From: Paramarasmius palmivorus
Taxonomy: Eukaryota > Basidiomycota > Agaricomycetes > Agaricales > Marasmiaceae
NCBI GenBank assembly: GCA_037176845.1
Contig: JAYKXP010000103.1
Coordinates: 62,001 to 126,000 of the forward strand
Reading direction: 5' to 3'
Length of the DNA stretch: 64,000 nt
Part shown: piece by piece, positions 47,642-57,961 of the stretch
Numbering within the stretch: position 1 is the stretch's first letter
Layout: every line of letters begins with the position of its first letter
Made by a program: the position numbers and the translations under genes
Notes under the pieces: generated by a model
What the model was told of the DNA's origin: nothing
The model's database searches: none
What the model saw: only the letters and a program-made list of their open reading frames with translations

Positions 47642-47998
47642 GGTGGTTGGTCCCGAGTTGGTCCTAGAGGTGCGAGGGATGACTGAAGAGGAAAGAAAGT
47701 GAATCATCGGGTCGGAATTGCCGGCCGAGATTACTGTATGTTGTCACCTCAAAATCACGTGTCCACTTGCTCAACGTTCTCTCATGTCAACCACTTTCCC
47801 CAATTCCTCCATTTCCAAAGCTATCTTCAGGAAATGCTTCCCAAGGAAATAAACCGGGGCGAACCTGCATACTAGGATCTCAGGCAATGACGATAGGCAT
47901 TTCTTTCATCACAAACCACAGATATTAGACATAGTACTAATCATGGATGAAGTCACTGCAGGCAATACGAAAAGAGATATAAGATGGTCCACGAACTT

Positions 47999-49553
47999 CT
48001 AGCCAACTGCTTCCTTAACGCTACGAAGAATAGTTGTCACTTCCTCCCTGAAAGCTTCAGCTTTCTCCATATTTTCTACTTGCCTTCGGCTAAGCTCGCG
48101 TATTCCGTTCAGGATGGCCTCGTCTCTTTCCCTACGTTCCTTTTGTTCATCCTCCAAGAAACGTCGAAGATCCCACTGTTCTTCAGAGCTCTTACATGAT
48201 GAAAATCGGTAGGAGGTATCAGAGCTGGATTTCGAAGTTGAAGAAGGCGGCTTATTACTAGGCATTGGAACCCAGGCTACACCGGGAGACTGTGATCGTT
48301 GCCGCTCGGGTATGTCCCCAAAATGCAAGGACTCAGGAATTGGAGAAGGAATGATGTCGAATGATAATAGACTTCTGGACCTGATTTCCAGTTCGGTTGG
48401 GACCATTTCGGGCAGCGTAGTTGATATACTGTCCATGGAAATGGCACGAGGGACAGAAGATGACTCTGGATGATTGAATGGGTGAAGGGGTGCTCTGAAC
48501 GCGTCTTGAGGTGCTTTCAAATGAAGCTGCCTAGGGTCTATGGTGCTCATAGATACCGGTGTCAAAAGGAATGGGTTTGCATCCAAAATACCGCCATTGC
48601 TTGGAATTCTCTGGTCTCTGGCGAGTGATGGAGAGTATGTGATGGGAGACGCGTCAGCAGGTTGGGTGGTTATAAATGAAATCGGGGGTAAAGACATCGG
48701 AGGTACAATGTGACGCGACGACCCTGAAGATGGGGGCGTCTTCAGCGCAAGGTGGGGCAATACGTGTGGATCAACTCCAATCGATCCTTCGTCATTGGTA
48801 AGAGGTTCCATCTGAACGTCCGTGTAATTTAGCGTCACTTTAGCTACGCTGGAGCAAGGACTGAAATACCTTCATCGGGATCAGAATGGAATCTGGTATT
48901 CGCACTCTCCTGGGAATTTTCGCCTTCTGCTCACTTTAGAACGCCCAATACAGAACTGATCTTGTCTTGGACAGAAGCCTCGCCCATGTCAATCGTTTCG
49001 CGAATATGTTTAGGACCTTGACCAGAGCTCTGTGAGCTTAACAGTAAGTTCGTTATCCCTACAAGGGATCTTTCGTAGTGCTCACTTTGTACCAGGCCAA
49101 AAGGTCTTCAAGCCTCTTCGCGAACACGGAATTGGAAAAATCTAGTCCCTTTGCTCGCAGCGCATCTCCCATCCTTCCAATGGCAGTCATCTTTGTACCA
49201 CGTTTCACGGTGTACACACCGACATCGACCGCTGTCTGCGCCAAAAGCAGCAGGTCTTCTGCGTTCCTGTATCCGCCAAAACGTAGTTGTGATCTCTTCC
49301 ACGTCTTGCTAGTTTTAAGAACGGGAGACGTTGGCTCTGTCTTGAGAGAGAAGATGAATGGAACGAATTGAAACGAACTTGGAGCTGGCGGCGCGTTCTC
49401 CGAAGCTCTGTCACCAAATGTTGGTGGCAAGATCCGAGAGGCGGGAGAATTGGTGTAAGAAGGGTCATTATCCCAATTCTGAGGATTGTGGCCACTGGCA
49501 GAAAGAGGAGAACGAGGTAGGCCAAAGGGCGCGTCAACTCGCGGTGGGGACAT
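47999..49553 (-). CDS. SANT/Myb-like N-terminus plus C-terminal coiled coil, 470 aa
   Basis: Exons 49086-49553, 48935-49029 and 47999-48848 total 1413 nt. The N-terminal part after a Pro/Ser-rich leader has a helical domain (NAEDLLLLAQTAVDVGVYTV, KRGTKMTAIGRMGDALRAKG, FAKRLEDLLAWYK) whose spacing recalls Myb/SANT-like domains of mushroom proteins, some transposon-derived. The second exon adds GQGPKHIRETIDMGEASVQD. The large third exon is Pro/Ser-rich and ends in a charged coiled coil (DEQKERRERDEAILNGIREL, VENMEKAEAFREEVTTILR). A DNA-binding regulator is possible; the domain assignment is tentative, the gene structure is firm because the summed frame is intact. Confidence 0.6.
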
Positions 49554-49970
49554 CGCAGTTCAACTTTGAGTGGCACACCGTAGCGATATGTCGTAATCGC
49601 AATAAATCCCGGCAGTTGCCTACACATGTTTCGCCACGAGGCACCCTCTGCCGAATCGCTTCAAAAGCTCGAACCGAGGAGTCATTCTCAGGCTGGACAA
49701 ACACTTTTCACTATGCCCTTCGAGGGTCCTTTTCAAAGAAAGTCACTTCGCATCTCGGATTGCTTTTTTCCTTAGCCACTGGATACCGGTGTTCAATGTT
49801 CAAGAGAGCGACCGTTTACGGCAAAAGCAAGTAGAATTCGGAGGTAATATATATACTTATAATAAGATAGGTGTCCTGCGGTTCTGAATGTCACAACTCC
49901 GTACTTTCATGCTAGCGGTCGCGTAAGCACCTCGTGTATATTGATCTACATGTTATAGGGACACACCAAC
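49554..49970. other. Intergenic
   Basis: No recognisable gene. TATATATAC-like A/T-rich sequence occurs near 49848-49856. Confidence 0.4.
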
Positions 49971-51206
49971 TCAATTGAACCTAAACGCTCGATTGCTCTC
50001 TTCCATAAACGCCCAGAGCACCTTTTCCTTCCAGCCTTTCTCTTTCCAGTCATCCAGGGTTTTAGGGAACAGATCTATTACCCCTACCAAGCTTGCGTCA
50101 TGCGCACAAATCACGAAGACATCTGGATGCGCATCGAGCTCACCAAGAGCCCTTTGAGATTTCAACGAGCTTTCCTGGTCTGCATATGCAGATGGAGGCG
50201 GTGGCACACCAAGTAGCGGTGTGGTGTTTGTGTTCACCTCAGGGGAGAAATATTGGGCGTTGAATGAGCGCCTGGCCGAATCGAGGATCTTCCCTGGGCA
50301 TGGAAACGTAGCATGTATGTGACCATTCGGTCGTATTTGGCCTGGGTGATGGCAAGTATCACCGCCCAGTAAGATGTAAGAGTTGGACTTCACCCGTGCA
50401 AGCGCAACAATATGTCCGGGGCAATGCTAGAGATGAATTGAGAGCAAGATTTACAATGAGAACGAAGAGACGCACCCCTGGCATGCTGGAATAAACACAG
50501 GCTTCCGTCTCCGAAGAAATCGACCACGGGCTTCCCAGCGATACTTATCGGACTACTTTTCAAATGAAACCTCCTGGACTTCGCGACCACTGTTGCAAAA
50601 GTGAGAAAATGATGAGTTTCGTGAGATTGTTACTCACGAAAGATCACTGTCAAGTAACATTGCATCGCTGACACTGGGATATGTTTTGAGGTCGCTTCCA
50701 GCGCCAACCACCAACTTGGTTGTAGGAGGAAATTTTGACATATCACCTATGCCAATATAAACATACAGTTGCTGACAGGACCTAGCACATCTACCCACCT
50801 GTATGGTCCAAGTGTGTATGGCTGAAAATGCGGATTCAATCAAATATCTTCCCAAAATTTAGCCTCCGTACCTCCAGATGACGGTATCAATCGTCTGGGT
50901 GTGTATATCCCCTTCCTGTAACTGCTGCACAACGTCTTGTTCTACTTTGATGTTGAAGCCTGGAAGGGAAAGGAATCTTTCCTTCACCGCAGGTGCGAAG
51001 TTCTCCATATCTTTTCGAGCACCGAGATCGAACATGATGCGCCTCCCAGTACTTACGTGCTCAATGAGAAACGCGTACTGGGGATTCGCCATTGCTTCTC
51101 TACCAGGGAGAACGGGCTCGACGAATAGACGGGCAACAGATCTAGAAGAGTCTGCAGCGACATTGATGGCACGCACGGAGACGGTAGCTGTTCCTGGTGG
51201 AAGCAT
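49971..51206 (-). CDS. Metallo-beta-lactamase-fold hydrolase 1, with frameshift and GC donor
   Basis: Five exons as in its tandem copies: 50872-51206, 50799-50821, 50638-50746, about 50474-50589, 49971-50426. The metal motif HTHLDH comes from the 23 nt exon 2, followed by GDMSKFPPTTKLVVGAG, later HCPGHIVALA and ILLGGDTCHHPGQIRP. The fold resembles AiiA/AttM-type lactonases; substrate unknown. Two defects are visible against copies 2 and 4. In exon 4 the frame breaks at an AAAA run near 50570 (GREVQEVSF then SSPISIAGKPVVDFFGDGS); removing one A restores alignment. The donor of exon 4 is GGT|GCGTCT where the paralogs have GGT|GTACGT and GGC|GTGAGT. It may be an expressed gene with a consensus error, or an early pseudogene. 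Confidence 0.75.
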
Positions 51207-51370
51207 GAGGGTTGGGAATGGTGTCTGTGCAGCTATATAGTTTTTAATAGGTCTGATTAGTGAGACGGCGTATAGAAAGGGGCGTCACAGCATCGTAAGT
51301 TTCGGATCCGGTTGTAGATCGGAGGTCGACGATTCGTCAACGTCTTATTGCACTCAGGTGGACAGTACTA

Positions 51371-52631
51371 TCAATTGAACCTAAACGACGCGTTATCTTC
51401 CTCCAGGAACTTCCAAATGACCTGTTCCTTCCACCCCTTCTCCTTCCAGGCATCAATGGACAAAGGGAACAGATCAACAACTCCCAGTAATGTTGGGTCA
51501 TGAGCGATCGCGACCAGCACATTCGGATCAGCATCAAGCTCCGATAGAGTCCTCATAGTGTTTAGTGCCGTTTCCCTGTCCGCATAGAACGACGGGCCCG
51601 AAGGTACCGAGAGCAGAGGTGTGATCCGCTTCTCTAGTTCGAACTGTGAGCCCCCGGTAGTGAAGTACCTTGTGGAAACCGATCGTCGTGTCGAAGAGAG
51701 GATGTGGTGTGGGCAAGGGAAGGTCTTGTGGATATGGGGGTTGGGCCGTATCTGTCCCGGGTGATGACATGTATCTCCGCCAAGGAGAACGAACGTTGTA
51801 GGTGTCACCCGAGCGAGACCAGAAACATGCCCTGGGCAGTGCTATCAGAGCAGCCGTGGGGTGAGCACATTCCACAGCACAAGGTGAAGAAAGACTCACG
51901 CCAGGCATATCGATGATATAGAAACTCCCATCACCGAAGAAATCGAGCGCAGGTCGACCTGCTATACTGAGGGAAGTATCTGAGAACGATAGCTCGTGTA
52001 CTTCGCGGTTTCTGAACCAGAAGTCAGCTACGCGGATTAGTATCCATGATGTGGACGTACGCAAAGTCTGACTCCAAGAGCGCTGCATCAGACACACTTG
52101 GGTACGTTATACGACTGCTTCCAGGACCGATGACCAGGGTTGTAGATGGGGGAAACGTGGACATGTCACCTGCAAGATTCACCTTGTCAGCTCATGGGCC
52201 GATGGTAAAGACAAGCTGCATTACCAACATGATCCAGATGCGTATGACTACAAGTTTTCCATTAGTCACTGTCTCATTCAACTAAGGTTGATATACCTCC
52301 AAATGACCGTATCAATGACATCAGGCTTCAACCCAACAGACTTCAGCTGTTCGACGACATCTCTTTCCACCACAAGGTTGAACTCCGGTGTGTTGAGGTG
52401 GGCCTGGTGAACCGGTGCTAGGTTCTCCATATCCTTTCGGGCACCCAAATCAAACATGATACGGCGCTGCTGGTGCTCGATCAGGAAGGCGTACATTGAA
52501 CACGGGAATGTCTCCCGACCCGGTAGTACTGGGTCAAGAAACTTGGCTGCTCCGGCGAAGGATTCTTTCGCAGATACATTCATCATGCGAACGGACACGG
52601 TAGATGAAGAAGGTGGAATGCTAGCAGACAT
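51371..52631 (-). CDS. Metallo-beta-lactamase-fold hydrolase 2, 349 aa
   Basis: Exons 52297-52631, 52225-52247, 52061-52169, 51900-52011 and 51371-51841 total 1050 nt. It starts MSASIPPSSSTVSVRMMNVS, with the beta-strand core YAFLIEHQQRRIMFDLGARK. Exon 2 supplies HTHLDHVG, then GDMSTFPPSTTLVIGPGS, SIAGRPALDFFGDGSFYIID, HCPGHVSGLARV and VLLGGDTCHHPGQIRP, and the C-terminus EKGWKEQVIWKFLEEDN...FRFN. The HxHxDH plus later His and Asp residues give a two-metal hydrolase centre. No signal peptide, so probably cytosolic. Fungal homologs are often called AttM/AiiA-like lactonases or quorum-quenching-type, but the natural substrate is not known. Intact copy in a tandem array of four. Confidence 0.88.
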
Positions 52632-52839
52632 GATGGGAAATTGGTAGCGTACGAGGGGCAGATTTTGTCCACCATGGCCCTTATAGATGCTTCGTCATCT
52701 ATGATCTGATCAGAATTCAGAACAGGAAACAAACGGCCGCGCTCGCTGCGAAAGAGGCGGCCAATGACGTCGATACAGAATGGGTGGGAATGGACTTCTA
52801 CTACAGCCAGGGATCGACACAATGATACAACCAGCGCTA

Positions 52840-54047
52840 TGCTGGTTAAACTCGAATGTTGGCCTATTCCCTTCCAGGAAACCCCACATGACCTGCTCTT
52901 TCCGGCGTTTCTCCTTTCCACGCATTCAACGTCTTGGGATACATGACGACCACTCCTAGCAGCGTCCCATCGTGAGCTATCGCAACCAGGATATTTGAGA
53001 TCTGCATCCAACTCCAAAAAGAGCCTTAATGGATTGGATCTCCGTCTCCCTGTCTGCGTAAGAGTTCCTGAAGGAGCAAAGAGGAAAGGTGTATCTTGTT
53101 TCATAGGGTCGAACTGAGAGCACCCTGTTGAGATATTTGACGGAAATGGATTGACGCGTTAGAAATGATATGGTCGGATATGGAAAGACCGTGACATGCT
53201 TGATGAAAGGATCGGAACTGTCCAGGGTGGTGAAGCGTGTCGCCTCCAAGCAGTATGAACATTGTCGGTTAACTCAGGCAAGACCAGGAATGTGTCCTGG
53301 GCAATGCTGTAGATCAAGCTTCAGATGAGTACGGTACCGTATGCCTCGTCGAAAGGAGACACATACCCCAGGCATATCCATGATATAGAAACATCCATTA
53401 CGCAAGAAGTACAGGCCGCCCGCACACGGTGATAGGGAGCGTTCGAAAATGATAATTCTCGTACTTCGCAATCACCGAAGAGGCTTATCAGCGAATCAAG
53501 GTCAAGCTAGCAAACGAGAACATACGCGAAATCAGAATCGGCGAGCATAGCGGCTGGTACCGTTGGATACGAGAGTAGTCCCAGGCCAATGACCAGAGCC
53601 GTCGATCATGGAAACCTGGATATATCATCTACAGAATTGTCTTCGTCGGAGTCAATTCAAAGTAACTGCCTACCGATGTGATCCAGATGTGTATGACTGA
53701 TGATCTTCCTCGTAAGCATCTATCCCACCACGACCAGAAGTCTGAATATACATACCACTAGATAACTGTGCCAATATCCTTCGACTGTACCCCACCATCC
53801 TTCAGCTTTTCAACGACGTCTTGCTTTACAGTTATATTGAATCCGCTCATTGCATCGCCAAGTAAGCCGGAACGATTTTCCCCGTCTTTCCAAGTGCCCG
53901 AATGGAACAGGTCACTGTTTGTCGTATTCGATCAAGGAGTAGGCAGCGATTCTCTGTCTGAAAGAACAGGTTCAATGAAAAAAGGCCGCTTACACCGATC
54001 ATGCGAACTGAGACGGTGGAGGACGAAGAGGAGATGCTAATGAACAT
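52840..54047 (-). pseudogene. Metallo-beta-lactamase-fold hydrolase 3, degenerate
   Basis: All landmarks remain in order but in different frames: the start SSSSSTVSVRMIGV (54047), HTHLDHIG near 53680, a nucleotide-to-nucleotide match to the GDMS...TTALVIG segment near 53590-53630, HCPGHIPGLA near 53285, then LLGGDTLHHPGQ near 53230 (the usual Cys before HH is Leu) and a C-terminal WGFLEGNRPTFEFN near 52860. Several frameshifts and lost splice sites make a functional product impossible as written. Being flanked by intact copies of the same length, it is a genuine dead member rather than an annotation gap. Confidence 0.8.
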
Positions 54048-55103
54048 TGTAGTCAGTGGAGTTCAGTAAAATAAGGAAGGAAGGCATCCACTCACAAGGC
54101 ATCTCATACTCTCTTGAGCTTCGGGTACAACAAAGCCCGAGGTGGCAGCCAATTCTTGGTAATGCAACTTCAATATGCCGGTGCTTTAGGTGACGTCGTG
54201 TTCCTTAAGGTTGCGTGTATTTTCATCTTTTTCGTCTTTGTCCAAAGGAAGGAAGGTACTATGTCGTCTCCATCTGGTATGCTGCGCATTGTTATGCACG
54301 TGGAGAGGCTAGAGCGACGGCCAACACCTTGGTAGGTTCGTGGATGGTTACCGACTAATGTGTAGAGCTAAAATATTGCGCCGTCTGTGACCCAAAGAGC
54401 TAGCACCATTGAACCTGGATCAGCGACGAATCTGCGATCATAAAAAAGATTACACACCCGAACCATATTATAACGCTGAGCCCTTGCATACCAAAACCAT
54501 CACAAGCGCATTGTATTCATGAGGACAACTGCCGTAACACGAAGCTCTCCCGAGTCTTCCATTCATAGCAAAAGAGGAAGGGTAAGTATCCGATCCAAAA
54601 ACATGTTTTTGCAGTGCTCACCTTGATTTTTTTTAGAGCGCGCAGAGCCAAAAATCCAGGCCTGAAAAACTGAAAGATGTCATGAGCTCTTTGACGCTGC
54701 TATCCGAGCAAAACCTCAGGTCTTCTCGATATCTTTGAGGAAGGGTGGGCCCGGGCCAGGGTTCTGCAAGAAAAAAGACGGGACAGGTTCTGACAGGTTG
54801 CGAGTATTCAAATTGGCGCTGTGTTGATAACCTGGTCCGTGCACAAAGGTCCGGCACGTGGCCAACTTGAAGGCGCTTTGTCGATAATGCAAATCGGTTG
54901 CTCCGAGTCGCATCATGATCTTTGCTCTTGACAAGATTGCTCGAAATAGTGTTTATCTTTCGAAGTTCCCTCATTTGCATACAAGCCATCTATAAACTAT
55001 GTACACCTCAGATCAGCTCTCGACCGGCCCGCTTTCACACCTTTTTGTCGCATTTCGGTTCTTTGAACCCAAACGGGCAAATCGCCGCCGCTGCCTCTAC
55101 CTC
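54048..55103. other. Intergenic in MBL array
   Basis: No gene. Sequence near 54430-54460 (CAGCGACGAATCTGCGATCATAAAA) resembles 56694-56720, suggesting that flanking DNA was duplicated with the MBL genes. Confidence 0.4.
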
Positions 55104-56362
55104 TTAGTTAAACCTGAACGCTAGGCTATCCTCCTCCAAAAACTTCCACATAACTTGCTCCTTCCAGCCCTTTTCCTTCCATGCATCCAACGTAGCAGGG
55201 AACAGATCGACTATTCCCAGTAGCGTTATATCGTGCGCTATCGCAACAAAGATATTCGGGTCCGCGTCCAATTCGGAAAGAACTTTAATGGACTGTATAG
55301 AGGTTTCTCTGTCTGTGTAGAACGACTGTCCAGATGGAACAGAGAGCAGAGGTGTGGTTCGTTTCGCCAAGTCAAATTGCGAGCCTCCGGTCGAGAAGTA
55401 TTTCGTCGAAACCGTCTGACGCGTGGAAGCGAGGATATGCTCCGGGCACGGAAATGTTTTGTGAACAAGGGGATTAGGTCGCATTTCTCCAGGATGATGA
55501 CATGTATCACCTCCAAGGAGTATGAATGTCGTAGGTGTAACTCGAGCAAGACCTACGATATGACCTGGGCAATGCTAACGACAGTGTTAGGACAGTGTTG
55601 GCCGACACCATACAAATGAACGTACACCGGGCATATCGACGACATAAAAGCTCCCATCTCCGAAGAAGTCTAGTGCAGGTAAACCCCCTATTACGATGGA
55701 AGCATCCGAGAACGACAATTCATGTATTTCGTGGCCACTGAATGATCGTCAGCAGGAAACAGTCCAGCGAATGAGAATGAGAGCGTACGCAAAATCAGAA
55801 TCAAGAAGCATGGCTTTCGGCATTGTTGGGTACGATGCACGGTCAGAACCAGGACCGATGACCAACGTTGTCGTCGGTGGAAACTTGGACATATCACCTA
55901 CGACATTCATACTATCAGGACCCGTTCAGGAAGGTGCGCTAGTCTATACCTATGTGATCCAGATGCGTGTGACTGACAAGAATCGTTAGGGACCATATTC
56001 TTATGGTGAAATGATTAGCCTTACCTCCAAATTACAGTATCGATGTCACTCGGCTGTATACCCTCGTCCGTCAGCTGTTCGACCACATCTCGTTCCACAG
56101 TCAAGTTAAACTCGGGCAGCGCACTCAGACTCGCAAGTTGAGCCGGTGGCAACTTGTCCAAATCTTTCCGAATGCCCAAATCAAACATTATACGTCTCTC
56201 GCCATGCTCGATCAAGAATGCAAATGTTGGTACAGGAAGATTTTCTCTACCCGGGAGAACAGGTTCGAGCAGAAATGCTGCAGGAACGAAGGCGTCTTTG
56301 GAGGATACATTGATCATCCGGACGGTGACGGTAGAGGATGAAGGCGGGATGCTAGTGGACAT
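55104..56362 (-). CDS. Metallo-beta-lactamase-fold hydrolase 4, 350 aa
   Basis: Exons 56025-56362, 55950-55972, 55789-55897, 55626-55737 and 55104-55574 total 1053 nt. The start MSTSIPPSSSTVTVRMINVS at 56362 matches copy 2; an in-frame ATG further up at 56407 is less likely. Motifs: HTHLDHIG, GDMSKFPPTTTLVIGPGSDR, GGLPALDFFGDGSFYVVDMP, HCPGHIVGLARVTPT and ILLGGDTCHHPGEMRP, ending LEEDSLAFRFN. Intron positions are identical to copies 1-3, including the 23 nt microexon that holds the metal motif. Closest to copy 2; same hydrolase chemistry expected, substrate unknown. Confidence 0.88.
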
Positions 56363-57897
56363 TGTAGGGTTGCAGATTTCGGTGAGAACGAGAATGGTTT
56401 CACTCACGACAGGCCTTTATACTCTTCCTTCTATGTCAGGGGTGGAGCCAAGATCGAGGGTTAGTAATATACTTATCCAATTACTCTAGACATTTCAACA
56501 AATTGAAGTTGAGGCCTTCCCTGGATTTGCGATGGACTACATGTGAAAATTGTCCGGGTAGAGCATAGAACGAGTCGTGCTGTCGGTGCATTAATGACTA
56601 AAGCTTGCTGTAGCAGAGAGCGAGTCTAGAGATTGCGCCATATTGAGTGGTCACCCGAGATTTGTAAACCGATACTGACTTCAGTTCTGAATCAGCGAGT
56701 ATTATTGTGATCATAAAACTGCTGACGCACCTGAACTCCTTCATGAGCAAGCGACGTTTGCGTCTTGATACATTTGAAATGATCCGATAACAGACGGCCT
56801 TCATGATACTTTAATGGTATATGCTTCAAAAATGAGGGCCTTGTAGAACGAGGTACTACGAGGTAGAAAAGGTCTGAGTACTCACTTTTTTCCAGCGCTC
56901 CCAACAAGTTCCCAATGCCGAAGATGATAAATCATGACCGAGATTGAGAGACTGCACAGTATCTCTGACGTTTGAGTATGTCACTTGGTCGCGAAATCCA
57001 CCTCGAGAGAGGTGAAAGTCCTGAACATGACAGTTTTCGAGAAGGAGATCCGGATTCCGGATTTGCCAGCCGGACTTTTAGTACCACGTGGTTTGTGCGC
57101 AGCTGATTGCCACGTGATGACTGAGATGCGCCGGCCTAGGTTGGCAATGGCATTGGGCAATTTCGCATCCTAGCACCCTGATATAGCCTTTTTGTTTTCT
57201 ACAGAATACTTGAGAGACATGCCCTTACTCGACTCTTTTCCATGCTCTCCAGACAGGAAGTAGACGCACACAGGGCGCCGACTGGCGCATGGACGCGTAC
57301 ACCACATGATAGGGCAGTTCGGCAGGCGGATCCTATTTCGGAATCAAATCCGTTGACATAACTCCGGCATGTCCGCTTCGCAGTCAACCGCCATCAGCAC
57401 TCAAGCTTACAACACGTTTCTCCATTTCGACGCTCCTTGCGTCCCTCCTCTCATGTACCTGGACATTTAAAGCTTCAGTACCTTACTAGCAAAATGACCC
57501 CAGTGTTCCCAGCTAAGGTTCAGCGGCTCCCATGGCGAAATTTCCATATTAGAAGGTCAGTTCTACCTTCTCCTGACTCGCTTCAGGCTGAAACCTGAAT
57601 GTAAGGATCATCCGAAGCTCGTTAAACATTTCTTCCTCAACTCGAGAGCCCCTTACAACTTCATTTCCTTTTCTTTCTGCATCAGCGATCACGCTTCTAA
57701 CAACCTCAAGCCCACAGACGAAACAAAATGCAAATAACTACCTTAATACTTTCCGGCAATTCGACGTCAACGTCAACACTTGTCTCGAATTTCGATCACG
57801 CACGCATCAAGATCGGGATTCTGTAATTTGGTTCCGCAACGTCTCACTCCAAAAAAATTCAGAACCCAGAATCACGTTAAGCGAGCTTTGGTGTACG
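56363..57897. other. Intergenic, about 1.5 kb
   Basis: No convincing gene on either strand. The part near 56640-56900 shares short segments with 54.4-55.0 kb. The right end carries the GH5 promoter. Confidence 0.45.
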
Positions 57898-57905
57898 TAT
57901 AAATA
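57898..57905 (+). promoter_or_regulatory. TATA box of the GH5 gene
   Basis: TATAAATA lies 64 bp upstream of the ATG at 57962 and 46 bp upstream of an in-frame ATG at 57944. The spacing favours transcription starting near 57930 and translation at 57944 or 57962. Confidence 0.55.
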
Positions 57906-57961
57906 CCCAACCCGTTTTGCTCCTCATACCGAGCTTGTGGTAGATGCTTTCTCTCATCCCC

